Shown here in pieces: positions 53,418 to 62,446 of a stretch of DNA of 64,000 bases. Source of the stretch: Salegentibacter sp. 24 (GTDB lineage Bacteria; Bacteroidota; Bacteroidia; Flavobacteriales; Flavobacteriaceae); assembly GCF_004362395.1 (NCBI RefSeq), contig NZ_SNWE01000021.1, positions 16,907 through 80,906 on the forward strand, read 5' to 3'. The notes under the pieces are model-generated. The model saw only the letters and a program-made list of their open reading frames with translations, had not been told where the DNA came from and searched no databases. The number at the start of each line of letters is the position of its first letter. Positions within the stretch are counted from its first letter, which is position 1. A program made the translations under genes and the position numbers.

Positions 53418-53522
53418 AATTAAAAAGTAACCTAATAATGGAGAAGTAAGAGCCATTGTAAATAAACCAGAAAAGAAATAATAATAGATAAGAACATTGT
53501 CAATAGACAGTTAAAAACCGAA

Positions 53523-54128
53523 ATGGAATTTTTTAAAATTAATAATAGTAATTGGAAACAATATCAAACAATTTCTAATAAGTCTTTTTCTTGTGGATTT
53601 TGTGGAGAAAGAGTTGCTTCTGATAGAGGATATAAAATAGGTCGTGGACGAGACGGTTCTGGTGACCAAATTGGTGGAATTTATATTTGCCCAAACTGTC
53701 AAGGCCCTAATTTTATAGACCTAAATGACATATGGCATCCTGGACAGTTATTTGGTAGATCTGTTAAAAATGTACCAGATGAATTAAATGAACTTTATGA
53801 AGAAGCAAGAAAATGTCATAAAGAAAATTGTTTCACTGCATCAGTTCTATTATGTCGAAAAATGTTAATGAACATTGCAGTGGATCAAGGTGCCAAGCAG
53901 AATCTAAGCTTTATTAAGTACGTAAATTATTTGTCTGACCAAGGGTTTATACCACCCAATGGTAGGAATTGGGTAGATCATATTCGCAAAAAAGGAAATG
54001 AGGCAACACACGAAATCAAAATGATGGAGGAAACTGATTCTAAAGACTTACTAACTTTTACAGAAATGATGCTAATGTTTTTATTCGAATTCCCATCAAT
54101 GGTTGAAATACATAAACCCTCTGAATAG
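53523..54128 (+). CDS. DUF4145 protein with zinc ribbon, inserted in the type I RM operon
   Basis: 201 residues. The N-terminal part has a CxxC ... CxxC zinc ribbon (SCGFCGERV at about 24-28; ICPNCQGPN near 59-64). The C-terminal part matches DUF4145: TASVLLCRKMLMNIAVDQGA and HIRKKGNEATHEIKMM, with the typical Arg/His near the end. DUF4145 proteins are repeatedly embedded in type I restriction operons and other defence loci; their role is unclear. It is 105 bp after hsdM. Confidence 0.88.
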   Translation: MEFFKINNSNWKQYQTISNKSFSCGFCGERVASDRGYKIGRGRDGSGDQIGGIYICPNCQGPNFIDLNDIWHPGQLFGRSVKNVPDELNELYEEARKCHKENCFTASVLLCRKMLMNIAVDQGAKQNLSFIKYVNYLSDQGFIPPNGRNWVDHIRKKGNEATHEIKMMEETDSKDLLTFTEMMLMFLFEFPSMVEIHKPSE

Positions 54129-54303
54129 GAAAAGTCTAACATATAATACGCTTTAATCTATCTAAAGAATTATGTCCGTACTCACTTGCAATACCTCATT
54201 GTCTTTGAAAAATTACGCTCGCACGTTCAGACTGTTTTTATACTGAACGCTCAATTTAATTTAATAATCGAAACGCAATAATAAACAATCTAAAAAAAAC
54301 AAT

Positions 54304-55029
54304 ATGGCAAGATGCACAGCACCATCAAGAGGACATCGAACAGCTAGCGGAGCAGCCGCCTGCCCTGCCTGTGGAGGCCGTTCCCGTGGATATAGTTCAT
54401 ACTCAAATTATATTTCGCCTTACCCTACATATAGCGAAAGTAGAAATTCTGGTGGTTCATCTGGAAGAAGTGGGAATTATAATAGCAGTAAAGGAAGAAC
54501 AAAAAAACCAAGTTGGTCAAATTCAAATTCTTCAATTTATTATACTCCAACAGAAATCAAGACACTAACTCCTGCAAGAAAAATTGTAGAAGAGAGGACA
54601 AAAAAGCCTGATTTAAGGGATATTTTTCTTTGTCACGCTTGGGATGACAGAAAACATAGTGCAAAAGAATTATATGATTTCCTCGTATCTAAAAGCATTT
54701 CAGTTTGGTTTAGCGAAAAAGATGTACCCTTAGGAACCTCTCTTCTACGTGAAATTGACAAAGGACTTGCAAAATCTAAAATTGGCATCGTATTAGTAAC
54801 TCCGAAATTTTTAGAAAGAATTGAGAATTCTGGAATTGCTGATAAAGAACTTTCCGCTCTACTTGCTACCGACCAACTTGTTCCAATTGTTCACGAGACT
54901 ACTTATGAAGAATTAAGGGATGTTAGTCCTCTATTGGCTTCTAGAAGTGGATTAGATACCTCAGAAGAAACTATAGAAATTATTTCCGACAAACTTGCCG
55001 AACTAGTTGCTGTAGAATTAGTAAGTTAA
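54304..55029 (+). CDS. TIR-domain protein with N-terminal zinc knuckle and low-complexity linker
   Basis: 241 residues. C4, H11, C20 and C23 form a possible CxHxCxxC zinc site (RCTAPSRGHRTAS, then CPACGGR). A Ser/Gly/Tyr/Asn-rich linker covers ~26-85. The TIR domain spans ~105-235: DIFLCHAWDDRKHSAKELYD, VWFSEKDVPLGTSLLREIDK, IGIVLVTPKFL, and a Glu in IADKELSALLA that could be the NAD-hydrolysing residue. It lies 11 bp before hsdS within the RM operon. An abortive-infection role is plausible; the substrate is untested. Confidence 0.9.
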   Translation: MARCTAPSRGHRTASGAAACPACGGRSRGYSSYSNYISPYPTYSESRNSGGSSGRSGNYNSSKGRTKKPSWSNSNSSIYYTPTEIKTLTPARKIVEERTKKPDLRDIFLCHAWDDRKHSAKELYDFLVSKSISVWFSEKDVPLGTSLLREIDKGLAKSKIGIVLVTPKFLERIENSGIADKELSALLATDQLVPIVHETTYEELRDVSPLLASRSGLDTSEETIEIISDKLAELVAVELVS

Positions 55030-55040
55030 TTCTAAAATTA

Positions 55041-56282
55041 ATGAACGAACAGATGCCGGAAAACTGGAAAACATATAAACTTGGAGAAATTGCTACACTA
55101 AGGAAACAGACGGTTCGGCCAAAAGATTTCAACGGTGAAAAGTATATTGGACTTGAGCATATAGGCCAGGGTGATTTTCTTTTAAATGGAATTGGAATAT
55201 CAAGCGATGTTACCAGTAATAAATTCAAATTTAAAAGCGGAGATATTTTATATGGAAAAATCCGACCGTATTTTAAAAAGGTTTATAAACCGACCTTTTC
55301 AGGAATTTGTTCTACAGATATTTTAATAATTAAATCATCTTCCGAAGATGCTGTAATCCAGGAATATTTATATCAATTAATAAAAACTCAGGCATTTACA
55401 GATAAAGCGGTAGAAACAAGTTCAGGAACTAAAATGCCAAGAGCAGATTGGAACAGTTTAGAGCAAGCTGAATTTATCTTTCCTCCTTTATCAGAACAAA
55501 AATCCATCGCCTCCATCCTTTCTGCTTTAGACGATAAGATCGAGCTCAACCTCCAAATGAACAAAACCCTGGAAGAAATGGCTATGGCTTTATACAAACA
55601 CTGGTTTGTAGATTTTGGGCCGTTTCAGGATGGAGAATTTTTAGATTCTGAATTGGGGAAAATTCCGAAGGGATGGGAGGTAAAGAGATTAGACGAATTT
55701 GCACTTAAAAAATCTGAGTCTTTTAATTTTAAAAATAAAGAAGATGTAGTATTTGTAAATACTGGTGATGTGCAAGAGGGAAGGTTTCTTCACTCCAACC
55801 GTCTGCCTAAAAAAGGACTTCCCGGTCAGGCAAAAAAGGCCATAGAAAAAGGAGATATTTTATACAGTGAGATTCGTCCTAAAAATAAAAGATTCGCATA
55901 TGTGAATTTTGATTCAGAGGATTATGTTGTTTCCACAAAATTTATGATAATCAATCCTAAAAGTAATATTCTATCAAAATTACTTTACCGCATTTTAACA
56001 ATGCAATCTACGGTGGATAATCTGAATTCAATTGCTGAAGGAAGGTCTGGGACTTTTCCACAGATAACTTTTGATGCAATAAGTGATTTAAAATTTATTT
56101 TACCTCCATTGGATGTTCAGGAACAATTCCAAGCAATCGTTGGTCCTATGGAATTGAAGCAGGATGAGCTTTATATTGAAAACCAAACCCTCACTCAACT
56201 CCGCGACACCTTACTTCCAAAACTCATCAGTGGGGAAGTCCGGGTAAAAGATGCTAAAAAAACTTTATCTGAAGTCTTATGA
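55041..56282 (+). CDS. hsdS: type I restriction-modification system, specificity subunit
   Basis: HsdS, 413 residues, with two target-recognition domains (about 5-150 and 205-370) and two long conserved helices. The central helix is visible as LSEQKSIASILSALDDKIEL, NLQMNKTLEEMAMALYKHWF, and the second as LDVQEQFQAIVGPMELKQDE. It defines the bipartite DNA site for HsdM and HsdR. It overlaps hsdR by 4 bp. The site cannot be predicted from sequence here. Confidence 0.95.
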   Translation: MNEQMPENWKTYKLGEIATLRKQTVRPKDFNGEKYIGLEHIGQGDFLLNGIGISSDVTSNKFKFKSGDILYGKIRPYFKKVYKPTFSGICSTDILIIKSSSEDAVIQEYLYQLIKTQAFTDKAVETSSGTKMPRADWNSLEQAEFIFPPLSEQKSIASILSALDDKIELNLQMNKTLEEMAMALYKHWFVDFGPFQDGEFLDSELGKIPKGWEVKRLDEFALKKSESFNFKNKEDVVFVNTGDVQEGRFLHSNRLPKKGLPGQAKKAIEKGDILYSEIRPKNKRFAYVNFDSEDYVVSTKFMIINPKSNILSKLLYRILTMQSTVDNLNSIAEGRSGTFPQITFDAISDLKFILPPLDVQEQFQAIVGPMELKQDELYIENQTLTQLRDTLLPKLISGEVRVKDAKKTLSEVL

Positions 56283-59272
56283 TAGAAATTACGGTTCAAA
56301 ATGCGGCAATTGAATATCTAAAAGACCTGGGCTACCAGCACCGGGAGGGAAATTCCCTAAACCGTGACCTTAAAAAGGTTGTGCTGGAAAAGGAGTTGAG
56401 GGATTTCCTGCTTTCCACCTATCCCGATGTTCCGGCTACCGCCATCAATGAAGCCCTGGCGGGTTTTACCCAACATTCCGGGATGGATTTAGACCACCGC
56501 AACCGTGATTTTCACCGTAAACTCACCCAGGGCATTTCGGTTTCCTGGAAAGATAAAAACGGCAAAGAACTGGCCAAACATATCTACCCCATCAATTACC
56601 GCGAACCGGAGCAAAACCAGTTTATCTGTGCAGATGAAGTAAAAGTAATCGGTAAAAACAGTCGGCGCGCCGATTTGGTGATCTTTATCAACGGCCTTCC
56701 GCTCATCGTTTTTGAATTCAAAAATATGTTTGATGCCGAAGTTGGCGTAGATAACGCCCACCGGCAAATTGGTCATTACCTGCAGGATATTCCGCAACTA
56801 TTCGATTTTAACGCTATCACCATCGTTTCAGACGGGATGCAAACTTTGCACGGGATGTATAACTCCTCTTTAAAATGGTTTGCCCCCTGGAAAAGTTTAA
56901 AGGGCGATGATATAAAACAGGAAACCGAGCTTCAGTTGGAAACTTTACTCAACGGCCTTTTCCCAAAAGCTACTCTTTTAAATTATATTCAGAATTTTAT
57001 TTTCCACGAAGACCATAATGGAAAGATCATCAAAAAAGGAGCTAAATACCACCAGTATTGGGGTATTCAAAAAGCAGTTGAAAGTGCGGTAGAAAATATT
57101 AAACCAAAAGGTGATGGTCGGCTGGGAGTAATCTGGCATACCCAGGGATCGGGAAAAAGTATTTCAATGGCCATCCTTACCGGGATCCTACGGCAAATGC
57201 CGGAAATGAAAAATCCAACGATAGTGATCCAGGTAGACCGTTCCGATCTCGACCAGCAGTTATATGAAAATTTTGTCCTGGCCAAAGATTTGGTAGGCGA
57301 TGTACAGCACGCTGATACTACGGAAGAATTAAGGAATCTGTTACATTCAGATGGGGGCGGGGTAATTTTTACCACCATTGAGAAATTCCGTTTAAAAGAC
57401 CTGGAAACAGGAAAAGAAACCCGGCACCCGGTACTTTCAGAAAGATACAACCTAATTATTATGGCCGATGAAGCCCACCGTACCCAATACGGGTTTCACG
57501 ATGGCGGCTTCGCACAAAACCTTCGAAGGGCTTTGCCCAATGCTTCCTTTATCGGGTTTACCGGTACGCCGGTAGACAGCAAAGACGCTGATACACAAAT
57601 GGTGTTTGGACCTACCCTTCACAGCTATGATATAGAACAGGCGGTTAAAGATGGCGCCACGGTGCCTATTTATTACGAGCCTAAAATGGTTCCTTTAAAC
57701 ATAAAAGCCGCCTATAGCGCGCAGCTCGATGAAATTGAAGACGATGAAGATAATCCTTCCAATGCTGTTTGGGCGGCCATAGAAGATGCCGCAGGAGCAC
57801 AGAGCCGGGTAGAAAAAGTGGCCGGGGATATCCTGGAGCATTTTCTGGCAAGAACGGCTACGTTGGAAGGAAAGGCGATGGTGGTTTGTATGAGCAGGCG
57901 TAATTGTGTAAAGATGTATGATGCCTTAACTGCTTTGGATGGCTGCCCTGAAATTGCGGTGATTATGACCGGAAATATCAGTAAAGATCCACCAGAATGG
58001 AATAAGCATATACGAACCAAAGATGCTATGGAAGCGATTAAAAAACGTTTCCGAAATCCTGCTGACCCTTTAAAGATGGTGATTGTACGGGATATGTGGC
58101 TTACCGGATTTGATGCGCCTATTATCCATACGATGTATGTAGATAAGATTATGAAAGGTCATAACCTTATGCAGGCCATCGCCCGGGTGAATCGGGTGTT
58201 TGAAGACAAACCCAGCGGCCTGGTGGTAGATTTTATAGGAATTTCGGGTTACCTGGCTGAAGCTACTAAAAAATATACTTCAGGTGGAGGGAGAGGAAAA
58301 CCCGCAGTAGATATAGAAATGGCCGTCAACTTATGTTTTGAGCAGCTGGAAACGGTAAAGGAATTGATGGGTGGTTTTAGTATGGAAGAAATCGACCAGA
58401 TGGATGATCGCGAAAAACTGCGTTGGTCTAAGAAAGTGATAAACGATCTACTGCAAACCGATCCTATAACCGATAACTTTCTACGGGAAGAAAGAAAATT
58501 GTCGGAGTTGGTGTCGATGACCAGCTCAGATAAGCGCATTTGGGAAATTCAGGATGATGTGGCCATTATTCAGAAAATAAGAAAGACAATCAGGAAGATT
58601 AAATTTCCGCCGGGCCCGCAGCGAGAGAAAAACGAGCGGATTAAAGATCTTATAAGCAAATCTTTGGAATCCCAGGAGATTGTAGACCTGGCAAAGATGT
58701 ATGACCTGGACAAAATTGATATCTCCATTATAGATGATCGCTTTCAGGCTACAGTAAAAGAAAAAGGAGATGAGAATGTAAAAATTGAATTGCTGCGGCG
58801 CATTATCAATGATGAGTTGCGGGTACGAATGCCCAAGAATATTAAAAAAGCCAGAAGACTCCGCGATGAGCTTGAAAAGATTTTGAGCAACTATCATAAA
58901 AACAGTCTGGATTCCATAGCAGCGATTAAGCATTTGCTTGATATAGCCGATGAGTTTCAGCAGGATGATATTAGAACCAAACAACTCGGTTTAACCGAAG
59001 ATGAACTGGCATTTTATGATCTGCTTTCTGCCAACGAAAAAATATTGAATAAAGCAGGGCCTATTCAGGATTTGGTGCATAAAGTAGTGGATTCGGTAAA
59101 GAAAAACCTTCAGCTAGATTGGACTAAAAAAGAAGATGCCAGGGCAGCTATTCGCCTGGCCGTAAAAAAAGAACTCCGCGGAAAAGTACCATTTTCAGAG
59201 CTGGATAATTTACTCAAGGAAGTGATTGAACAGGCAGAGGGGCAGTATAGGGATTGGCCGGTGGAGGCTTAG
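56279..59272 (+). CDS. hsdR: type I restriction-modification system, endonuclease/translocase subunit
   Basis: HsdR, 997 residues, an SF2 translocase that cuts DNA when blocked. Seen: the PD-(D/E)xK nuclease stretch RRADLVIFINGLPLIVFEFK near 130-150, Walker A HTQGSGKSISMAI near 288-300, the DEAH motif MADEAHRTQYG near 396-406, FIGFTGTPVDSKD, and the C-terminal helical region (~780-990). All motor and nuclease motifs are intact. It completes the operon hsdM-DUF4145-TIR-hsdS-hsdR. Confidence 0.96.
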   Translation: MIEITVQNAAIEYLKDLGYQHREGNSLNRDLKKVVLEKELRDFLLSTYPDVPATAINEALAGFTQHSGMDLDHRNRDFHRKLTQGISVSWKDKNGKELAKHIYPINYREPEQNQFICADEVKVIGKNSRRADLVIFINGLPLIVFEFKNMFDAEVGVDNAHRQIGHYLQDIPQLFDFNAITIVSDGMQTLHGMYNSSLKWFAPWKSLKGDDIKQETELQLETLLNGLFPKATLLNYIQNFIFHEDHNGKIIKKGAKYHQYWGIQKAVESAVENIKPKGDGRLGVIWHTQGSGKSISMAILTGILRQMPEMKNPTIVIQVDRSDLDQQLYENFVLAKDLVGDVQHADTTEELRNLLHSDGGGVIFTTIEKFRLKDLETGKETRHPVLSERYNLIIMADEAHRTQYGFHDGGFAQNLRRALPNASFIGFTGTPVDSKDADTQMVFGPTLHSYDIEQAVKDGATVPIYYEPKMVPLNIKAAYSAQLDEIEDDEDNPSNAVWAAIEDAAGAQSRVEKVAGDILEHFLARTATLEGKAMVVCMSRRNCVKMYDALTALDGCPEIAVIMTGNISKDPPEWNKHIRTKDAMEAIKKRFRNPADPLKMVIVRDMWLTGFDAPIIHTMYVDKIMKGHNLMQAIARVNRVFEDKPSGLVVDFIGISGYLAEATKKYTSGGGRGKPAVDIEMAVNLCFEQLETVKELMGGFSMEEIDQMDDREKLRWSKKVINDLLQTDPITDNFLREERKLSELVSMTSSDKRIWEIQDDVAIIQKIRKTIRKIKFPPGPQREKNERIKDLISKSLESQEIVDLAKMYDLDKIDISIIDDRFQATVKEKGDENVKIELLRRIINDELRVRMPKNIKKARRLRDELEKILSNYHKNSLDSIAAIKHLLDIADEFQQDDIRTKQLGLTEDELAFYDLLSANEKILNKAGPIQDLVHKVVDSVKKNLQLDWTKKEDARAAIRLAVKKELRGKVPFSELDNLLKEVIEQAEGQYRDWPVEA

Positions 59273-59376
59273 GTGGTAATAGTGCGTAAAAAGGCTATTA
59301 GAGGCATAATTTGTAAGCTGAAAAGTGGAATAAATGTTTTAACACTAAATTAATTAGGATTTTTTAGAGTTGTCAT

Positions 59377-59384
59377 TATATTTG
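59377..59384 (+). promoter_or_regulatory. -7 box separated from its operon by the IS3 insertion
   Basis: TATATTTG, a consensus Bacteroidetes -7 box, lies 31 bp before the IS left end. Removing the IS and one copy of the ACAA duplication would place it about 38 bp before the GTG at 60632. It is therefore probably the original promoter of the toxin-antitoxin-chaperone genes. Confidence 0.55.
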
Positions 59385-59427
59385 CAACCTAAAAAGTTTA
59401 GCTATAACTAAACAATGTAAGCTTCCC

Positions 59428-60219
59428 CTAATTAGAACTGCTTGATTGTCCAAAAATATTATTTTTCATTCTCCTGGCGGTACCGCCAGGAGAATGAATT
59501 TTAGCGAATGCTACCGGTGCCATTTTTCCCAGTGCATTATGGGGTCTTACGTTATTGTAATCTTCCATCCAGGTCTCAGTTTGTTCCCTTACTTGATTGA
59601 GATCTTCAAAAATGTATTTATTGAGAACGCCTCTTCGATAGGTTCCATTGAATCGTTCTATAAAAGCATTCTGGGTTGGTTTTCCGGGTTGAATATACTG
59701 GAAATCGATTTCATGCATCTGGCTCCATTCTGAAGCTATTTTAGCAATAAATTCAGGACCATTATCCATTCTTATCTTTTGGGGTTTTCCTCTGCGATTA
59801 ATCAAATGGTTTAGTACCCAGACGACACGTTTGCTGGGCAGTGAAAAATCAATTTCTATATGCAATGCTTCCCGGTTGTAATCATCGATTACCGTCAAGC
59901 CACGGAAGCGCCTTTTATTTTCTAAAACATCGGTCACAAAATCAATACTCCAACTACAATTAGGAGCTATGGGAGCCTCCAGGGGTTCTTTAACCCTGGC
60001 AGGTAAACGCTTTTTCACCTTTCTTCTCAAACTTAAGCCAAGCTTTTTATAAACCCGGTACACTCGTTTGTGGTTCCAGGACTTACCTTCATTCCTTAAT
60101 CGATCGTAAGCCATCCAGAAGCCTTCCTCGCTATGTTCTTTAGCTTTTTGTCGTAAGGCCTTCTCTATAGCAGTATCGTCCTTTGGGATTGGCTTGTAAT
60201 AAAAAACGCTTTTGCTCAT
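59428..60219 (-). CDS. IS3-family transposase OrfB (rve integrase domain)
   Basis: 263 residues from the internal ATG at 60219; the natural product is probably an OrfAB fusion made by -1 slippage at about 60303. Upstream coding in this frame continues [20 protein letters not shown]. The HTH_21 region ([20 protein letters not shown]) precedes the rve domain, in which the DDE residues can be placed: SIDFVTDVL (D), [12 protein letters not shown] (D) and NAFIERFNG (E). All three are intact, so the enzyme looks functional. Confidence 0.93.
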   Translation of the reverse strand: MSKSVFYYKPIPKDDTAIEKALRQKAKEHSEEGFWMAYDRLRNEGKSWNHKRVYRVYKKLGLSLRRKVKKRLPARVKEPLEAPIAPNCSWSIDFVTDVLENKRRFRGLTVIDDYNREALHIEIDFSLPSKRVVWVLNHLINRRGKPQKIRMDNGPEFIAKIASEWSQMHEIDFQYIQPGKPTQNAFIERFNGTYRRGVLNKYIFEDLNQVREQTETWMEDYNNVRPHNALGKMAPVAFAKIHSPGGTARRMKNNIFGQSSSSN

Positions 60220-60293
60220 ATTTAAAACCCGGCACGCCCTGCTGATACCGTAATGAACAAGTTCTTTGGCTATGGCTCTTTTACGGCAGGGCT

Positions 60294-60560
60294 TTAAAGC
60301 TTTTTTTCAATGATTTCTTTGGCCATTTGATGATCCAGGGATAGATTGGCATACATCTGTTTCAGTCTTCGATTTTCCTCTTCCAGATCTTTTAGGCGCT
60401 TCAGCTCTTTGCCGTTCATACCGCCATAGCGTTCCCGCCACTTGTAAAATGCCGCTGTACTAATGCCATATTCACGGCTGATCTCTGCGGCCGTTTTTCC
60501 GTTATCAAATTCCTTTAAAATCTTTGCGATTTGCTGTGGTGAATATCTACTCTTCTTCAT
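60294..60560 (-). CDS. IS3-family transposase OrfA (HTH)
   Basis: 88 residues with a HTH_8 domain ([35 protein letters not shown]) and a leucine-zipper-like tail [20 protein letters not shown]. It ends at EKKL followed by TAA; the A AAA AAG slippery run in these last codons would shift ribosomes into orfB. It binds the IS ends and pairs with OrfAB. Confidence 0.93.
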   Translation of the reverse strand: MKKSRYSPQQIAKILKEFDNGKTAAEISREYGISTAAFYKWRERYGGMNGKELKRLKDLEEENRRLKQMYANLSLDHQMAKEIIEKKL

Positions 60561-60631
60561 AATTACTGTTTAAAGTTATAAAATATATTATACTTTTAAA
60601 CAGTTCGTTTTTAAGGGAAGCTTACAACAAA

Positions 60632-61027
60632 GTGAGTGAATATTCAATAGAATTGTCTAACTTAGTCAGTCCGAATACGGAGATATCAGTATATGAACTG
60701 TGTAAGAATGGGGAAAGTTTGATAGCTCAATTTGCAAGGACTATAGAAACGGATAAGAAATTATTTAACCAATTTTCGGGAGCTATTTCTATTGTAGAAA
60801 GAAGTTCGAGTTTTTCCCGACCATTACCAAAAACTAAATTTAGGCAAATTGAAGGTCATAACTTAGCTTGCAAAGTTTATGAGGCTAAAAAAGGGAGCAT
60901 CAGGATTTATCTTTTTCACCAGGAAAAAACCGGTAGAGTTATAGTTACGGGAGGTAAAAAAGGTAACCAGAAAAAAGATATAAAAGCAGTAGCTAAAATT
61001 ATCAAAGAATTTCAAGAAAACACCTAG
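60632..61027 (+). CDS. toxin of a candidate toxin-antitoxin-chaperone operon (RelE/HigB-like)
   Basis: 131 residues starting at GTG 60632, only 6 bp after the IS3 end. Basic, with strands RQIEGHNLACKVYEAKKGSI, RIYLFHQEKTGRVIVTGGKK and closing KDIKAVAKIIKEFQENT, which resemble RelE/ParE-superfamily (phage-derived Gp49-like) toxins. It is followed by an XRE antitoxin after 4 bp. The IS now separates it from its presumed promoter. The family call is moderate, supported mainly by context. Confidence 0.72.
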   Translation: MSEYSIELSNLVSPNTEISVYELCKNGESLIAQFARTIETDKKLFNQFSGAISIVERSSSFSRPLPKTKFRQIEGHNLACKVYEAKKGSIRIYLFHQEKTGRVIVTGGKKGNQKKDIKAVAKIIKEFQENT

Positions 61028-61031
61028 AGCG

Positions 61032-61463
61032 ATGAGAGACAAAATAATTAGCCAGCCCGGTTATTGGGTGGAGCAAATTAACGGGATATTATATGATGCA
61101 ATAATGGATTATATGGAAACCCATAATATGAAAAGAAAAGATCTAGCTAAGCATCTTGGTATCAGTAAAGGTAGAGTTTCTCAAATTATTAATGACGGAG
61201 AAATTAATTTCCGCTTAGAAAAGATTATCGAGATTTCCCTAAAGTTAGGGATGGTTCCGCATTTTAGTCTGGAAGAAAAAGCTGAATTTCTAGCAAAAGA
61301 GGAAATACATCTTATTAAAAAGGAAATAAACGATATGGCCGATTTTTTTGAAAGTGACAGGGATGATACTAAAGTTGTACAATTATACGCTAGTACTAAA
61401 TCTAATACAATTGTGGAGTCGTCTGGAATGAATGTAGAAGAACCTTTAGCCCAAACTTGTTAG
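61032..61463 (+). CDS. XRE-family antitoxin with long C-terminal extension
   Basis: 143 residues. The HTH spans ~30-80 (MKRKDLAKHLGISKGRVSQI, INDGEINFRLEKIIEISLKL). The C-terminal ~50 residues (from FFESDRDDTKVVQLYASTKS) are polar, unstructured-looking and end NVEEPLAQTC. Such tails in some antitoxins are chaperone-addiction segments that need a SecB-like protein for folding. It is 2 bp before the next gene, which looks SecB-like. Autorepression of the operon is expected. Confidence 0.85.
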   Translation: MRDKIISQPGYWVEQINGILYDAIMDYMETHNMKRKDLAKHLGISKGRVSQIINDGEINFRLEKIIEISLKLGMVPHFSLEEKAEFLAKEEIHLIKKEINDMADFFESDRDDTKVVQLYASTKSNTIVESSGMNVEEPLAQTC

Positions 61464-61465
61464 AA

Positions 61466-61930
61466 ATGAGTAAAGAGATTAAAATTGGTTATAGAATTTT
61501 AAAAATCCATACTAAAAGTTTTTCTGTTAACGATATTCCAGAAGAACAGTTCAATTCTTTATTTAACAATGGAAATTCCATACTGAATATTGGAAGCAAT
61601 ATAAATTTTGATAAGGATAAATCTACGATCACTATAGATATTCAAACCTCATTAACGAAAAAGGGCGGAAACAAACAGATTGTATCTCATAGTGGGCGCA
61701 CCGTATTTTTAATAAATGAATTGAAAAAACTATTTAATTCGAAAGAGAATTCTTATGATCTTCCGAATAATTTTCTCTTGCAACTTTTAGGAATTTCCTT
61801 TTCTCATAGTAGAGCACTACTATCTACGGAATTGCAATCAACTGCCTACGCTGATAAATTTATATTGCCGGTAGTTAACCCTAGTATCTTGCTTCCCAAG
61901 AATCTTCAGCAGCCTAAAAGAGAAAAATAA
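61466..61930 (+). CDS. SecB-like chaperone candidate, third gene of the toxin-antitoxin operon
   Basis: About 154 residues from ATG 61466. Alternating strands (KIGYRILKIHTKSFSVNDIP, STITIDIQTSLTKKGGNKQI) are followed by helices and a C-terminal LQSTAYADKFILPVVNPSIL with the Leu-Pro-x-Val-(N) signature that ends SecB and SecB-like proteins. The order toxin-antitoxin-SecB-like is that of type II toxin-antitoxin-chaperone (TAC) systems. I call it from fold-like pattern and context, not from strong identity. Confidence 0.6.
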   Translation: MSKEIKIGYRILKIHTKSFSVNDIPEEQFNSLFNNGNSILNIGSNINFDKDKSTITIDIQTSLTKKGGNKQIVSHSGRTVFLINELKKLFNSKENSYDLPNNFLLQLLGISFSHSRALLSTELQSTAYADKFILPVVNPSILLPKNLQQPKREK

Positions 61931-62123
61931 TTATACTCTTTTTTAAGGATATGTAATTACGTGACAGGGATGTGACTAAAGCATATAATTGCTTTCTGAA
62001 AGTCCCTGTTTCTAGGCTTTAAAATAGGTTACAGGATGTGATAAAAGATGATTAAGTTTTTAATCTCTTCGATTATTGGCTAAGTGAGAGTTATGGAGTA
62101 ATATTTTAAAGTCTGTTTTGAAT

Positions 62124-62220
62124 GGGCTCATTACGGGCTCATTTAATAGAGTAGGAGAAATATAAAAGACTATAAGACCTGTGATCTCAATAGGTTTCAG
62201 CGATTGAATAAGGGCTCATT
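62124..62220. repeat. three GGGCTCATT direct repeats downstream of the integrase gene
   Basis: Copies at 62124-62132, 62135-62143 (11-bp spacing) and 62212-62220. One-turn spacing suggests cooperative protein binding on one DNA face. They are candidates for accessory recombination or replication sites. No binder is known. Confidence 0.4.
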
Positions 62221-62231
62221 GAGTTCTCAAT

Positions 62232-62260
62232 AAAAAAACTCCTGCTTCGAAAAACAGGAG
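62232..62260 (-). terminator. intrinsic terminator downstream of the integrase gene
   Basis: Read on the minus strand: stem CTCCTG / CAGGAG with loop TTTTTCGAAG, followed by seven T. It ends the integrase transcript about 190 bp after its stop. Confidence 0.75.
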
Positions 62261-62446
62261 CTCTATGAAATATTAAAATTAATTTTACCATTCTAAATAT
62301 ACAAAAAAAACCTAACAAGTCTGATGCTTAACCTTGCTTTCATAGCTTCAGAGAATAAAAGGAAGGATTATAAGCTTCCCTAAAAGAAAATAGTTTGATT
62401 TGGAATACCTTTATTTTATATTGAATTAAGTTAAGATGCTTTGCAT

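Larger units (their letters stand above)
59416..60626 (-). mobile_element. complete IS3-family insertion sequence
   Basis: 1,211 bp with imperfect terminal inverted repeats (left TGTAAGCTTCCCCTAATT; right, inverted, TGTAAGCTTCCCTTAAAA) and a 4-bp ACAA duplication (59412-59415 and 60627-60630). It holds orfA and orfB in the minus direction joined by a slippery A-run. The ends are intact, so it may still be mobile. It sits between a promoter and the gene at 60632. Confidence 0.9.
61931..62446. other. noncoding stretch between the TAC operon and the integrase
   Basis: 516 bp with no supportable gene. It holds three GGGCTCATT repeats (62124-62132, 62135-62143, 62212-62220) and an integrase terminator at 62232-62260. 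The rest shows no clear structure. Confidence 0.6.

Noticed and set aside
56489..59000. Long minus-strand ORFs inside hsdR
   Set aside because: They are antisense shadows of a strongly motif-supported coding frame.
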